From an uncultured Catenibacterium sp. (GTDB taxonomy: Bacteria > Bacillota_I > Bacilli_A > Erysipelotrichales > Coprobacillaceae): DNA of 7,991 nt. The first letter of the stretch is position 1, and each line of letters opens with the position of its first letter. The notes under the pieces were generated by a model. That model did not search any database. It saw nothing but the letters and a program-made list of their open reading frames with translations, and was not told where the DNA came from. Positions 1 to 6,136 of the stretch are shown here, piece after piece. The stretch spans positions 1-7,991 of the forward strand of contig CAAFPB010000475.1 of the NCBI GenBank assembly GCA_900764725.1. The letters run 5' to 3'. The position numbers and the translations under genes were made by a program.

Positions 1-158
1 ACTGCTAATTTAAATAAATTAACATAAATATCATCCGCCAATTTCTCAAAGGATTCAATATCAATTTTAAATGTATGAAGTATATTTCTTTTAATTTTTT
101 CTAGATACGGCCTAAAAAAACCTTTAAACATATAATTATTATTTTGGTTCTTTCCCAT
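1..158 (-). CDS. Unidentified ORF, N-terminal 52 residues only (partial; faint LanM-like look)
   Basis: The reading frame opens at an ATG at 158..156 and stays open to the left edge, giving 52 codons. An AAGGGGG ribosome site sits 6 bases upstream of the ATG, and the gene starts 23 bases after the permease stop, so it is very probably the fourth gene of the GntR-ABC operon. The visible protein begins MGKNQNNNYMFKGFFRPYLE and continues basic and amphipathic, with IDIESFEKLADDIYVNLFKL near the cut end. There is no signal peptide or membrane helix. I do not recognise it with confidence. The spacing 'F..FF.P.LE' followed by 'L...IY..LFKL' faintly recalls the start of the dehydratase (DUF4135) region of class II lanthipeptide synthetases, but LanM enzymes normally have about 100 or more residues before that point. 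An unrelated small hypothetical protein is equally possible. Confidence 0.6.
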   Translation of the reverse strand, partial: MGKNQNNNYMFKGFFRPYLEKIKRNILHTFKIDIESFEKLADDIYVNLFKLA

Positions 159-181
159 AAAAAGCCCCCTTAATATTAACA

Positions 182-817
182 TCAAGAAATATCACGTTTG
201 GAATATGCATTAACCGATATACCATATGAAACAAAAAACACAATCATAACAATCAAGAAGCTAATAACCGAAAGGCTGAGTTTGCTCCATTTCAAAATTC
301 CATTTATAAATTCAAGTATCTTTCCTATTCCGATTAAAATCATTGCTGATCCGGCATACGAAAACACGGTTAATAATTCCATTTTATCAATCACACTATT
401 TGATAAATAAATGAAACTAATTGATAAACTTCCTGAACATATTGCAATGCCAGTTGCAAATAAAGTCATTTCAAGGAAAACATAAATGTTTATTTCTTTC
501 ATAATCAGACCTGGTAAGGACAAAACTACTCCAGTTACAATACCAATTACGGTTATAAGTAGTAATAAAATATATTTACTTTTTACAATTTCATTTTTAT
601 CTAAAGGTGCAGGTACCGCTAGTTTATCCCACTTAACATTTTTATCCATGGAAAAAGTCGTTGTAATTGTTGTGCTAAAAATCAAAATTGGAACTAATAC
701 GATAAAGTTGTGTAATCCTCTAAAAAAACAAAATGCTACTAAAATACCAGTCAAAATTAAATACATATTTTTAATTTTTTTCAGACTGTAAAAATCTTTC
801 ATCAACAATCCTCTCAT
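182..817 (-). CDS. ABC-2 type transporter permease (ABC2_membrane_5-like)
   Basis: This 211-residue integral membrane protein would form the channel half of an ABC exporter together with the ATPase encoded just before it. The N-terminus MRGLLMKDFYSLKK is the typical cytosolic lead-in of this small permease family. About six hydrophobic helices follow, roughly at residues 18-35, 37-54, 82-103, 111-138, 148-170 and 181-203. A family-like cytosolic motif lies at residues 63-81 (W63, D64, P69-P71, then IVKSKY). The ATG overlaps the ATPase stop in an ATGA (817..814), so translation is coupled, and AAGGGGG stands 7 bases upstream inside the ATPase gene. Family members next to YtrA-type regulators commonly act in resistance to or sensing of cell-envelope antibiotics and bacteriocins. 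The substrate cannot be read from the sequence. Confidence 0.9.
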   Translation of the reverse strand: MRGLLMKDFYSLKKIKNMYLILTGILVAFCFFRGLHNFIVLVPILIFSTTITTTFSMDKNVKWDKLAVPAPLDKNEIVKSKYILLLLITVIGIVTGVVLSLPGLIMKEINIYVFLEMTLFATGIAICSGSLSISFIYLSNSVIDKMELLTVFSYAGSAMILIGIGKILEFINGILKWSKLSLSVISFLIVMIVFFVSYGISVNAYSKRDIS

Positions 818-1674
818 AAAATTACCCCCTTTGCTAAAACCAACATAATTTCTTCAATCGTAGGTTCTTCTAATATTACCTCTTTGTGTTCAACTCCATT
901 TCCAATACTATCGTCAAGTAAAAATACAACTCTACTTTCGTCTTTGTAATATGCCACTATCCCTTGTTTATCCAGTTTACCAAACTTAGAATCCCTGCAT
1001 ATGCCCAATTTATAAGTACATAACAGATCATCCTTTTCTTTACAAAAAATCATATTACCTTTGTTTATGAATGTAATATAATCAGCAATTTTTTCTAAAT
1101 CGCTTGTAATATGAGAAGAAAATAGAATACTTTTTGTTTCATCCTGAATAAATTCAAGAAACAATTTTAAAATTTCATCTCTCATGATAGGGTCTAACGC
1201 ACCTGTTATTTCATCTAAAATTAATAGTCTTGGATTGTGAGCCAAAGCCACTGCCAAATTAATTTTAACTTTGTTTCCTTTTGACATATCTTTGATTGCA
1301 ACCTTCTGAGGTATTCTTAATCGTTCCAAATATTGTATATAATCTTTATGATTCCAGTTAGTATATAACTCTTTAAAAATTTTCCCAACTTCTTTTGAGT
1401 TCAAATGTTCTGGCAAACTATTTTCGTCATAGACCACGGCCAGATCTTCCTTATCTTCTTTAGTTAGCTGTGTATGATCCTTCCCAAAAACACGTATACT
1501 CCCCGAGTCTAACTTAATAATGTCCAATATAGAATTAATTAAGGTAGTCTTACCGGCACCGTTTGGACCAATAAGTCCCATGATACTTCCTTCTTGAAAA
1601 GTAAAATTTATATTATCAAGAATAAAACCATCATATTTCTTTGTAACATTTATTACTTCAATTATGTTTTTCAT
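814..1674 (-). CDS. ABC transporter ATP-binding protein (YtrB-like)
   Basis: This is the cytosolic nucleotide-binding subunit, 286 residues, that would power the adjacent permease. Visible motifs are Walker A GPNGAGKTT (36-44), signature MSKGNK (130-135) in place of LSGGQ, Walker B LILDE (151-155), D-loop GALDP (158-162) and the switch histidine H188 in SSHIT. The usual Q-loop glutamine is not evident: residues 79-85 read AVVYDEN. The SKGN-type signature and the Asp-Glu at the Q-loop position are common in the YtrB/EcsA-like exporters paired with ABC2_membrane_5 permeases. About 80 C-terminal residues form an accessory region after the ATPase core. I place the start at ATG 1674..1672 because AGGGAG lies 7 bases upstream. 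An upstream in-frame TTG at 1695 would add seven residues but would put that ribosome site inside the gene. It follows the GntR gene by 30 bases in the same operon. Confidence 0.92.
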   Translation of the reverse strand: MKNIIEVINVTKKYDGFILDNINFTFQEGSIMGLIGPNGAGKTTLINSILDIIKLDSGSIRVFGKDHTQLTKEDKEDLAVVYDENSLPEHLNSKEVGKIFKELYTNWNHKDYIQYLERLRIPQKVAIKDMSKGNKVKINLAVALAHNPRLLILDEITGALDPIMRDEILKLFLEFIQDETKSILFSSHITSDLEKIADYITFINKGNMIFCKEKDDLLCTYKLGICRDSKFGKLDKQGIVAYYKDESRVVFLLDDSIGNGVEHKEVILEEPTIEEIMLVLAKGVIL

Positions 1675-1704
1675 AGACGCTCTCCCTACCATCAATCACT
1701 TATA

Positions 1705-2076
1705 TTATTCATCGTACAACAGTTGCACAAGTTTTATTAAATCTTCTATCTTGATTTCATATTTTTTAGCTGTTTCAATTAATTCCAAAACTTTATGTTC
1801 GATTATTTGGTTCTTCTGATCTTCAAAAATCACAGCATTTTTAGCTGTTATATACGTTCCTTTTCCTACGACAGTTTCTATAACGCCCTCTTGCTGCAAT
1901 CTGTCATATGCTTTCTGCACTGTTAAAACCCCTATACTCAGTTCTTTTGCCAAAGCTCTTACAGAAGTTATCATATCACCAGGAATCAGTTCACCGGTTA
2001 TCACCATGTCTTTGATTTGAGTACAAATCTGCTCGTATATTGGTTCACTACTTTTGTGGCTAATTAAAATCTCCAA
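1705..2076 (-). CDS. GntR-family transcriptional regulator, YtrA subfamily
   Basis: A 123-residue DNA-binding protein, short as expected for the YtrA subfamily, which lacks a large ligand domain. The winged helix-turn-helix fills residues 10-78: EPIYEQI, ITGELIPGD, the helix-turn-helix SVRALAKELSIGVLTVQKAY, and the wing GKGTYI. A short helical tail (85-123) likely mediates dimerisation. The start is a TTG (2076..2074) with AAGGAAAG upstream; no ATG gives a better fit to the family N-terminus. It is the first gene of the operon that also encodes the ABC ATPase and permease, the standard arrangement in which the regulator represses its own transporter operon. Its promoter P1 carries repeats that recur at P2, so it probably also controls the DUF2007-protease unit. 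Confidence 0.93.
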   Translation of the reverse strand: MEILISHKSSEPIYEQICTQIKDMVITGELIPGDMITSVRALAKELSIGVLTVQKAYDRLQQEGVIETVVGKGTYITAKNAVIFEDQKNQIIEHKVLELIETAKKYEIKIEDLIKLVQLLYDE

Positions 2077-2103
2077 TTTTATCTTTCCTTCGCTTATTTT
2101 TTA

Positions 2104-2133
2104 TATAATACACTATAATACATTACGTTACAC
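2104..2133 (-). repeat. Three tandem 10-bp direct repeats over P1 (probable operator)
   Basis: Read on the minus strand, three consecutive 10-mers fit RTGTRWYRYR: GTGTAACGTA (2133..2124), ATGTATTATA (2123..2114) and GTGTATTATA (2113..2104). They cover the spacer, the -10 and the start point, one helical turn apart. AGTGTA occurs at 2134..2129 and again at 2114..2109, in direct rather than inverted order. The same arrangement is at P2. Binding by the GntR protein is an inference. Confidence 0.65.
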
Positions 2134-2140
2134 TTGTCAA
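2112..2140 (-). promoter_or_regulatory. Promoter P1 of the GntR-ABC operon
   Basis: A near-consensus sigma-A promoter on the minus strand. The -35 TTGACA is at 2140..2135, the spacer is 17 bases, and the -10 TATAGT is at 2117..2112. Transcription would begin near 2104, about 28 bases before the TTG start of the regulator. The strength of the boxes implies that the promoter must be held down by a repressor, consistent with the overlapping repeats. Confidence 0.85.
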
Positions 2141-2243
2141 TGATAAATTCTAATTTTTACTACTATTATTTTGCCATATTTCAATTTTTTCATTTATTTG
2201 TTTCTTTATTCTGATAATTTCACATAAACTCTTACTATATGTT

Positions 2244-2284
2244 AAAAAGCAGTTGATAAAGCCCAAACCTTTCAACTGCTTTTT
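2244..2284 (-). terminator. Rho-independent terminator after the S8 protease gene
   Basis: A perfect 13-bp inverted repeat (AAAAAGCAGTTGA at 2244-2256 against its complement at 2272-2284) flanks a 15-base loop, 7 bases past the protease stop codon. On the minus strand the stem ends in a run of T. It separates the P2 unit from P1. The A/T symmetry could let it act on the other strand too, but no plus-strand gene is present. Confidence 0.88.
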
Positions 2285-2291
2285 ATCTAAT

Positions 2292-3629
2292 TTACTTAAA
2301 GATTATTAGATTTAATGATTTTTCGAGATTTAATAAGCCATTGCCAAAATAGCTGTCATATCCGGTTTTTCCCAAATCAGTACACCCTTCTGCTAAAGCA
2401 GATACTATTTTGTCAGAGACTATTTGTAATGATTCCTTTTTATAAAATGCCAAAACATCTGCTAAACTAGCAGATACTTCTGCTGATGACAAACTAGTTC
2501 CATAAGAAAAAGTATAGCCTTGTGGGATACCGCTGCTACTTAATCCATTGTCCATATATGTCGGATATATACAATAAATCAGTTGACTTGCATCAACATT
2601 ACCATCTATAAGTACTATATCTCCTCCAGGTGCGGTAAATTGTATGGATGAACCATAATCACTATAAGAAGATAGTTCGTTTTTGTGCTCTGACGAAACA
2701 TTTACAACGCCTTCTAAGCATCCAGGCAAATATAGTTTTTTCTCATCATTAAGACTTTTGTCTAAGTCAAATCCATAATTCCCCGCGGCTGCAACAATTA
2801 TCAACCCTTCTGAGTTTGCATAATCTACAGCTCGTTGAAAAGCATTGATCGTCAATACATCATCTGTTACGTCCGTAGACTTAAATGTTCCAAGGCTCAT
2901 ATTAATAATGTCACATTTATCTTTCACAGCCTGAATAAGTGCCTGAACTAGCCATATAGAATCACCAGATTTCTCAGAAATAACTTTATAAGGAGTTATT
3001 ACAGCACCAGGAGCTATTTGAGCAATATTTCCAGCAACCATGGTTCCATGTCCATTTCTATCACTTATGTCCTTGATTTCTTCTCCTTCGATAAATGATT
3101 TTGCATTATCAAAATTTAATTTATTTTCAAGAATGGGATGTGTCTCATCAACTCCACTGTCAATTAATGCTATATTAGTGCCATTACCATTGGAAATTTC
3201 AATAGCTTTTCTATTATTAGTGATTATATCAACATGCCATGCCATTTTGTCAAAAAACTCAACAGCTGACATATTCGCTCTTGTTTCGCTTAATGCTCCA
3301 TCAATAATAGTATTTTTAATTCCAATGTCTTCAACAATAATAGGGTTTAGTTTACCACTATCTTCAATAGAATCTTTAACAATATCATTACTAAAAATTC
3401 TTTCAATGTCCATATCTTTACTCGCACTTATTCTTAAAAGATTAATTTCAGGAATAACCGTTATTTCCAACTCAGGGTTCATCTGCATAATAATATCTTT
3501 TACTTGTACAATATCCACTTCAGATTTTAATAACAAATCAATCTGTTGATCACTTGAAGCGAATACATCTTTACTATTTGCAAAGCAAAAACTAAAGCAT
3601 AATATCAAAAACATAACCTTTATTTTCAT
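2292..3629 (-). CDS. Secreted subtilisin-like serine protease, S8 family (LanP-like)
   Basis: A 445-residue exported peptidase. Residues 1-24 form a signal peptide (MKIK, then a hydrophobic core, probable cleavage after VFA24). Residues about 25-120 look like a propeptide that would be removed on maturation. The catalytic triad is visible: D157 in ALIDSG, H194 in NGHGT and S379 in GTSL, with the oxyanion Asn N284 in AAGN. The sequence INMSLG (242-247) and the spacing resemble lanthipeptide leader proteases such as NisP, EpiP, CylA and LicP, and the length matches the soluble members. No LPxTG anchor or C-terminal membrane helix is present, so it is probably released. After the catalytic serine it reads SSAEVSA where most subtilases have AxPHVAG. 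The gene follows the DUF2007-like gene by 44 bases under P2 and ends at a strong terminator. A general or housekeeping secreted subtilase remains an alternative. Confidence 0.9.
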   Translation of the reverse strand: MKIKVMFLILCFSFCFANSKDVFASSDQQIDLLLKSEVDIVQVKDIIMQMNPELEITVIPEINLLRISASKDMDIERIFSNDIVKDSIEDSGKLNPIIVEDIGIKNTIIDGALSETRANMSAVEFFDKMAWHVDIITNNRKAIEISNGNGTNIALIDSGVDETHPILENKLNFDNAKSFIEGEEIKDISDRNGHGTMVAGNIAQIAPGAVITPYKVISEKSGDSIWLVQALIQAVKDKCDIINMSLGTFKSTDVTDDVLTINAFQRAVDYANSEGLIIVAAAGNYGFDLDKSLNDEKKLYLPGCLEGVVNVSSEHKNELSSYSDYGSSIQFTAPGGDIVLIDGNVDASQLIYCIYPTYMDNGLSSSGIPQGYTFSYGTSLSSAEVSASLADVLAFYKKESLQIVSDKIVSALAEGCTDLGKTGYDSYFGNGLLNLEKSLNLIIFK

Positions 3630-3654
3630 TTTTTCCCCATAACGAGCCTCCCTC
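3626..3654 (-). promoter_or_regulatory. Ribosome site with four-codon leader ORF (MGKK) coupled to the protease start
   Basis: The best Shine-Dalgarno sequence here, GAGGGAGG (3654..3647), is 17 bases from the protease ATG (3629), too far for direct use. It is 6 bases from another ATG at 3640 that encodes M-G-K-K followed by TGA (3628..3626). That stop overlaps the protease ATG as ATGA, the normal arrangement for coupled translation. A weaker GGGG (3638..3635) lies 5 bases from the protease ATG and could serve directly instead. Confidence 0.5.
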
Positions 3655-3673
3655 TATAATATTCAATATTTCC

Positions 3674-4003
3674 TTATAAAAGAATAAATGGTACTATGAT
3701 GAAAAGTAATATTAGAGCCAAAACTACCCACCCAACAATCATTTGTCCTTTTGAAAAATTTCTACTATATCCAGAAGTATTTGTTTTGATTGGTTGAAAA
3801 TCCTTCAAAATCTTTAAAGCAGTGTTCTGATCTTGTTTAGCAACCATGATATCCTCACCCATCATTGCATTTCCGGTATATATATCCATTATTTCACTCT
3901 GACGGTATGCAGAAATACCATTCAGTTTTAATAGTTGAACAATTTGTTCAGCTTCAACTGTACTTCCAGATGAAGCAACTTTGACAAAATTATTACTACT
4001 CAT
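3674..4003 (-). CDS. DUF2007-like small membrane-anchored protein
   Basis: A 109-residue protein. Residues 5-68 resemble the DUF2007 ('putative signal transducing protein') fold: a strand FVKVASSGS, a helix VEAEQIVQLLKLNGI, then AYRQSE and a later strand DIMVAKQDQNTALKIL. A linker (70-86) leads to one C-terminal hydrophobic helix (88-109, WVVLALILLFIIVPFILL), so the domain would sit in the cytoplasm on a tail anchor. The family has no established biochemical function; a ligand-binding or sensing role is only a suggestion from its name. GGAGG lies 7 bases before the ATG. It is the first gene after P2 and precedes the secreted protease, so the two are probably co-transcribed. A partner role for the protease or the transporter is inference. 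Confidence 0.82.
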   Translation of the reverse strand: MSSNNFVKVASSGSTVEAEQIVQLLKLNGISAYRQSEIMDIYTGNAMMGEDIMVAKQDQNTALKILKDFQPIKTNTSGYSRNFSKGQMIVGWVVLALILLFIIVPFILL

Positions 4004-4051
4004 AAACTTCCCTCCAATCTCCTTATAACATATAATATTAAATCTCTTCTA

Positions 4052-4081
4052 TGTAATACACTATATCACACCACATCACAC
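4052..4081 (-). repeat. Three tandem 10-bp direct repeats over P2 (probable operator)
   Basis: On the minus strand GTGTGATGTG (4081..4072), GTGTGATATA (4071..4062) and GTGTATTACA (4061..4052) all fit the consensus RTGTRWYRYR, in the same register to the -10 as at P1. The match between two separate promoters is much better than in the flanking sequence, which argues for a shared regulator. The GntR protein encoded downstream is the obvious candidate. Confidence 0.65.
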
Positions 4082-4088
4082 TTATCAA
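4060..4088 (-). promoter_or_regulatory. Promoter P2 of the DUF2007-protease unit
   Basis: Minus-strand sigma-A promoter with -35 TTGATA (4088..4083), a 17-base spacer and -10 TATAGT (4065..4060). The start point would be near 4052, leaving a leader of about 49 bases before the ATG at 4003. It aligns without gaps to P1 across about 40 bases. The IS66 remnant begins about 41 bases upstream of the -35 and leaves the promoter intact. Confidence 0.82.
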
Positions 4089-4129
4089 TAGTATGTTTGA
4101 TTATTTTGCATATTTTCGGCTTATTATTT

Positions 4130-4142
4130 GTAAGCGATGAAT
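4130..4142. repeat. IS66 terminal inverted repeat, tnpC side
   Basis: GTAAGCGATGAAT, identical to the complement of 5395-5407. It marks the outer boundary of the element next to promoter P2. Confidence 0.85.
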
Positions 4143-4189
4143 AAGACACCGTATAGAATTATCCATCGCTATTGTGTTTGGATTACATG

Positions 4190-5289
4190 CTAAAGCGGTA
4201 ACTGTGGATGATTTTCCACGGTCACATTCGCTACATCTATTAAACCTGTACAGTGTTCTTTTATAAAATCACTCCACGGTAAAAGATGCTCCATGCCTGC
4301 GGACTTATCTTTCCAGCCCGACATATACAGCAATAACGTGTAGATATACTGGAACACATTCAGGTTGTTTGCTTTTGCTGTCTCTACGAGACTCTAGATG
4401 ATGGTACTTGCGTTGGCACCATCGACAGATATATGGAAAAGAGAATTCTTTCTTTCGATAGCGTAGCTTTTTGCACAGCGCTCCGCTGCATTATTAGAAA
4501 GTGCGCAGCGACCATCTTGTAAATATTCCTGTAAACTATCCTTATAATTTCGAGCATAGTTCACCGCTTTTTCCAGCTTACTTCCTTTGGTTGGATTTAA
4601 TCCAGAAAGCCAGTTAAGGAATGCATCCCAGACAGGAGTTTCCTGTTCGCTTCTTTTTGCCTTTCGCTCATCGGGTGTCAAATCCTTAAATGTACGTTCT
4701 AGAAAGAACAGTTTATTGCAGTAAGCAACCCCTATCTATGCCGGAATGTATTTATCTAGGTCTTTCTCCTGGATCTCAGGTTCCTTTAGAGCCTCCGATG
4801 AGTTGATATCAAAAAGTTTTATGCTTTTCTTCCTTTCTCCGGAAGTGCTTCGTAATACTTTCTTCTTCAGTGCACCACGCAGCAGATGAGAAGGACATCT
4901 TCTACTTTGTTATAGCCGTGATAGCAGTCACACTGGAGAAGTCCGTGGAATCCTTCCAGGAAATGTTTTGGATAATCGCCACTTCTTCCTGGCTGATACT
5001 CGTACATCACGATTCCGAGCAGACCATCAGATCCTGTTCCGTAGATTCACATATATAAAGTGAATTGTGCAGTTTTACCGTTTTCACGTCACACCTGACA
5101 TACCTTTTCATCTGCATGGATGATATCACGACGGAGCAATTCGTTGTGAAGCAACTCATAAATAGGGAACAGATAGTTTCTGCTGGCGATAATGCACCAG
5201 TTTGCCAGGGTTTCCCTCGGAATTTTTGCCTCTAACTGATCAAAGAGTGATTCCTGTCTGTAATATGGAAGTCCCATAAAACATATCAA
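4190..5289 (-). pseudogene. IS66 transposase tnpC, truncated and interrupted
   Basis: The DDE transposase of IS66 can be followed across the interruptions. In order it shows GLPYYRQES, RETLANWCIIASR, LLRRDIIHADEK (first catalytic Asp), YEYQPGRSGDYPK, FLEGFHGLLQCDCYHGYNKV (second Asp), CNKLFFLERTFKDLTPDER, LSNNAAERCAKSYAIERKNS (catalytic Glu region), then SLVETAKANNLN and a C-terminus HPQLPL ending at TAG 4192..4190. In-frame stops lie at 5091..5089, 5049..5047 (TGA, probably from a Trp codon), 4869..4867, 4738..4736 and 4396..4394, with a frameshift near 4825. The N-terminal part is deleted. With at least five nonsense codons it is an old, dead copy; the two longest open pieces (4394-4681 and 5089-5289) are not separate genes. 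Confidence 0.9.
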
Positions 5290-5394
5290 GGGATGCAGTT
5301 ATAGCAAAATGCCTTAACTCAATGTCAAAATCCGAATATATACTTCATGTGGTTAGATTATCTCATAGGACTATGAAGAATTGGAACGGTAGTA

Positions 5395-5407
5395 ATTCAT
5401 CGCTTAC
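5395..5407. repeat. IS66 terminal inverted repeat, tnpA side
   Basis: Exact complement of the repeat at 4130-4142. Similarity between the two ends continues weakly inward (ACCGT, offset by one base). The base after 5407 begins the recombinase fragment. Confidence 0.85.
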
Positions 5408-5815
5408 CATAAATTGAATAAAATCCAAAAAAGATGTGGCCTTCAGAAAGCGACAGAAAATGTCTCTCCGGTTTTTCCATTTGTAGTCTTTTTTTCTTAT
5501 CTTTCCACCATTTTTAATTTTACGGCTACAAGTCCAATATTTCTGAGATCAATCTTTTGATTTCTGCTTTCTCCAGTAAGTAGATCCACATTCCCCACAA
5601 ATTATTTTTCCACTGAAAGAGTAGCCGCTTACTTTCTTTCCACGTTTTTTACATCCGTAATAATTCACACGACTTATCCTGATTTTATATAGCTCATTTC
5701 ATTCCTCCAGCGTGATAATCGGAGGAAAAGCATTTTCAACTCTAATCCACTCCTCAGGAGGATTGAAAGTAACTTTTTTCATACTAAAATCTCTTTTTTC
5801 CCGGTTAATAATCAT
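5408..5815 (-). pseudogene. Large serine recombinase fragment (recombinase and zinc-ribbon region)
   Basis: One frame carries INREKRDFSMKK, then NPPEEWIRVENAFPPIITLEE, a stop, NELYKIR, later YSFSGKIICGECGSTYWRKQ, a stop, and QKYWTCSRKIKNGGK. This is the 'EEWIRVEN.....I' joint and the following zinc beta-ribbon ('F.GKI.CG.CG..Y') of large serine recombinases from phages and transposons. The stops are TGA at 5701..5699 (in place of a likely Trp) and at 5551..5549. Two cysteines of the first zinc pair and one of the second are seen; the fourth is not apparent. The catalytic resolvase domain is absent and the C-terminus is cut by the IS66 end at 5407. It is a relic of an integrated element, not a working enzyme. 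Confidence 0.75.
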
Positions 5816-5820
5816 CACAC

Positions 5821-6096
5821 CTATGGATATTTAGGAACACCTCCTATTTTAGCCCTACCTGTACAGCTAAATAGCCTAATACAATAGTGACTAACCCAGC
5901 TACCAGTATCGTGATACAATTCTGCATTAGCCTGATAGGAAGCCTTTGCCATTTCATATTTTTTTTGCAAAAGATAGTTCTGCTGCTGAGTATAGGATTG
6001 TCCGCTTTGTATTAACTTTAAGCGATAAAATAAGTAAACGAAGCATAATACAAACAATATAATCATTGTCAGCACAGTCTGGATAACACTTTCCAT
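5821..6096 (-). pseudogene. 5' fragment of a GHKL (AgrC-like) sensor histidine kinase
   Basis: The 91-codon frame starts MESVIQTVLTMIILFVLC with one strong membrane helix (about 6-24), then a coiled linker (QQQNYLLQKKYEMAKASYQA) ending NAELYHD at residue 63. That linker leading to 'YHD' is how GHKL peptide-sensing kinases approach their H-box ('HD.KNH'). The essential continuation and the whole ATPase domain are missing. From residue 64 (about base 5907) the sequence is low-complexity nonsense to the stop, so this looks like a deletion junction. No convincing ribosome site precedes the ATG (AAGGGA is 17 bases away). In another frame, 5844-5909 encodes a hydrophobic stretch (LVAGLVTIVLGYLAVQVGL) that may be debris of a second membrane gene. 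A small intact membrane protein is less likely. Confidence 0.55.
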
Positions 6097-6136
6097 AGAT
6101 ATTAAACTTTATCCCTTCATAATACTCAATTATATA

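Larger units (their letters stand above)
4130..5407 (-). mobile_element. Internally deleted IS66-family element (1278 bp)
   Basis: Perfect 13-bp terminal inverted repeats, GTAAGCGATGAAT at 4130-4142 and its complement at 5395-5407, begin with the GTAA typical of IS66 ends. They enclose a decayed tnpC transposase. Full IS66 elements are about 2-2.6 kb and carry tnpA, tnpB and tnpC; here tnpA, tnpB and the N-terminal part of tnpC are missing. The deletion joins the tnpA-side end (5290-5407, no coding seen) to tnpC near 5290. The 8 bases outside each end (tattattt and cataaatt) agree at only five positions, so no clear target duplication survives. The element cannot move itself, but its ends could in principle be used by a related transposase. 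Confidence 0.88.

Noticed and set aside
1675..1695. Seven-residue N-terminal extension of the ABC ATPase from a TTG at 1695
   Set aside because: AGGGAG lies inside the extension and is well placed for the ATG at 1674; the protein family also starts there.
2150..2290. Open frame of about 50 codons on the minus strand between the protease and P1 (contains SKSLCEIIRIKKQIN)
   Set aside because: No ATG and no ribosome site; it runs through the terminator hairpin. Best explained as chance in very AT-rich DNA.
3040..3549. Plus-strand ORF of 169 codons opposite the protease
   Set aside because: Antisense shadow of a gene with clear catalytic motifs; no plus-strand ribosome site or promoter seen.
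4122..5415. Eight-base target duplication around the IS66 remnant
   Set aside because: tattattt and cataaatt match at only five of eight positions, no better than expected in AT-rich sequence.
5844..5924. A 27-codon hydrophobic ORF (MQNCITILVAGL...) overlapping the kinase fragment in another frame
   Set aside because: Only a weak AGG upstream, and the first codons coincide with the better explained kinase frame. Recorded under the kinase fragment as possible debris.
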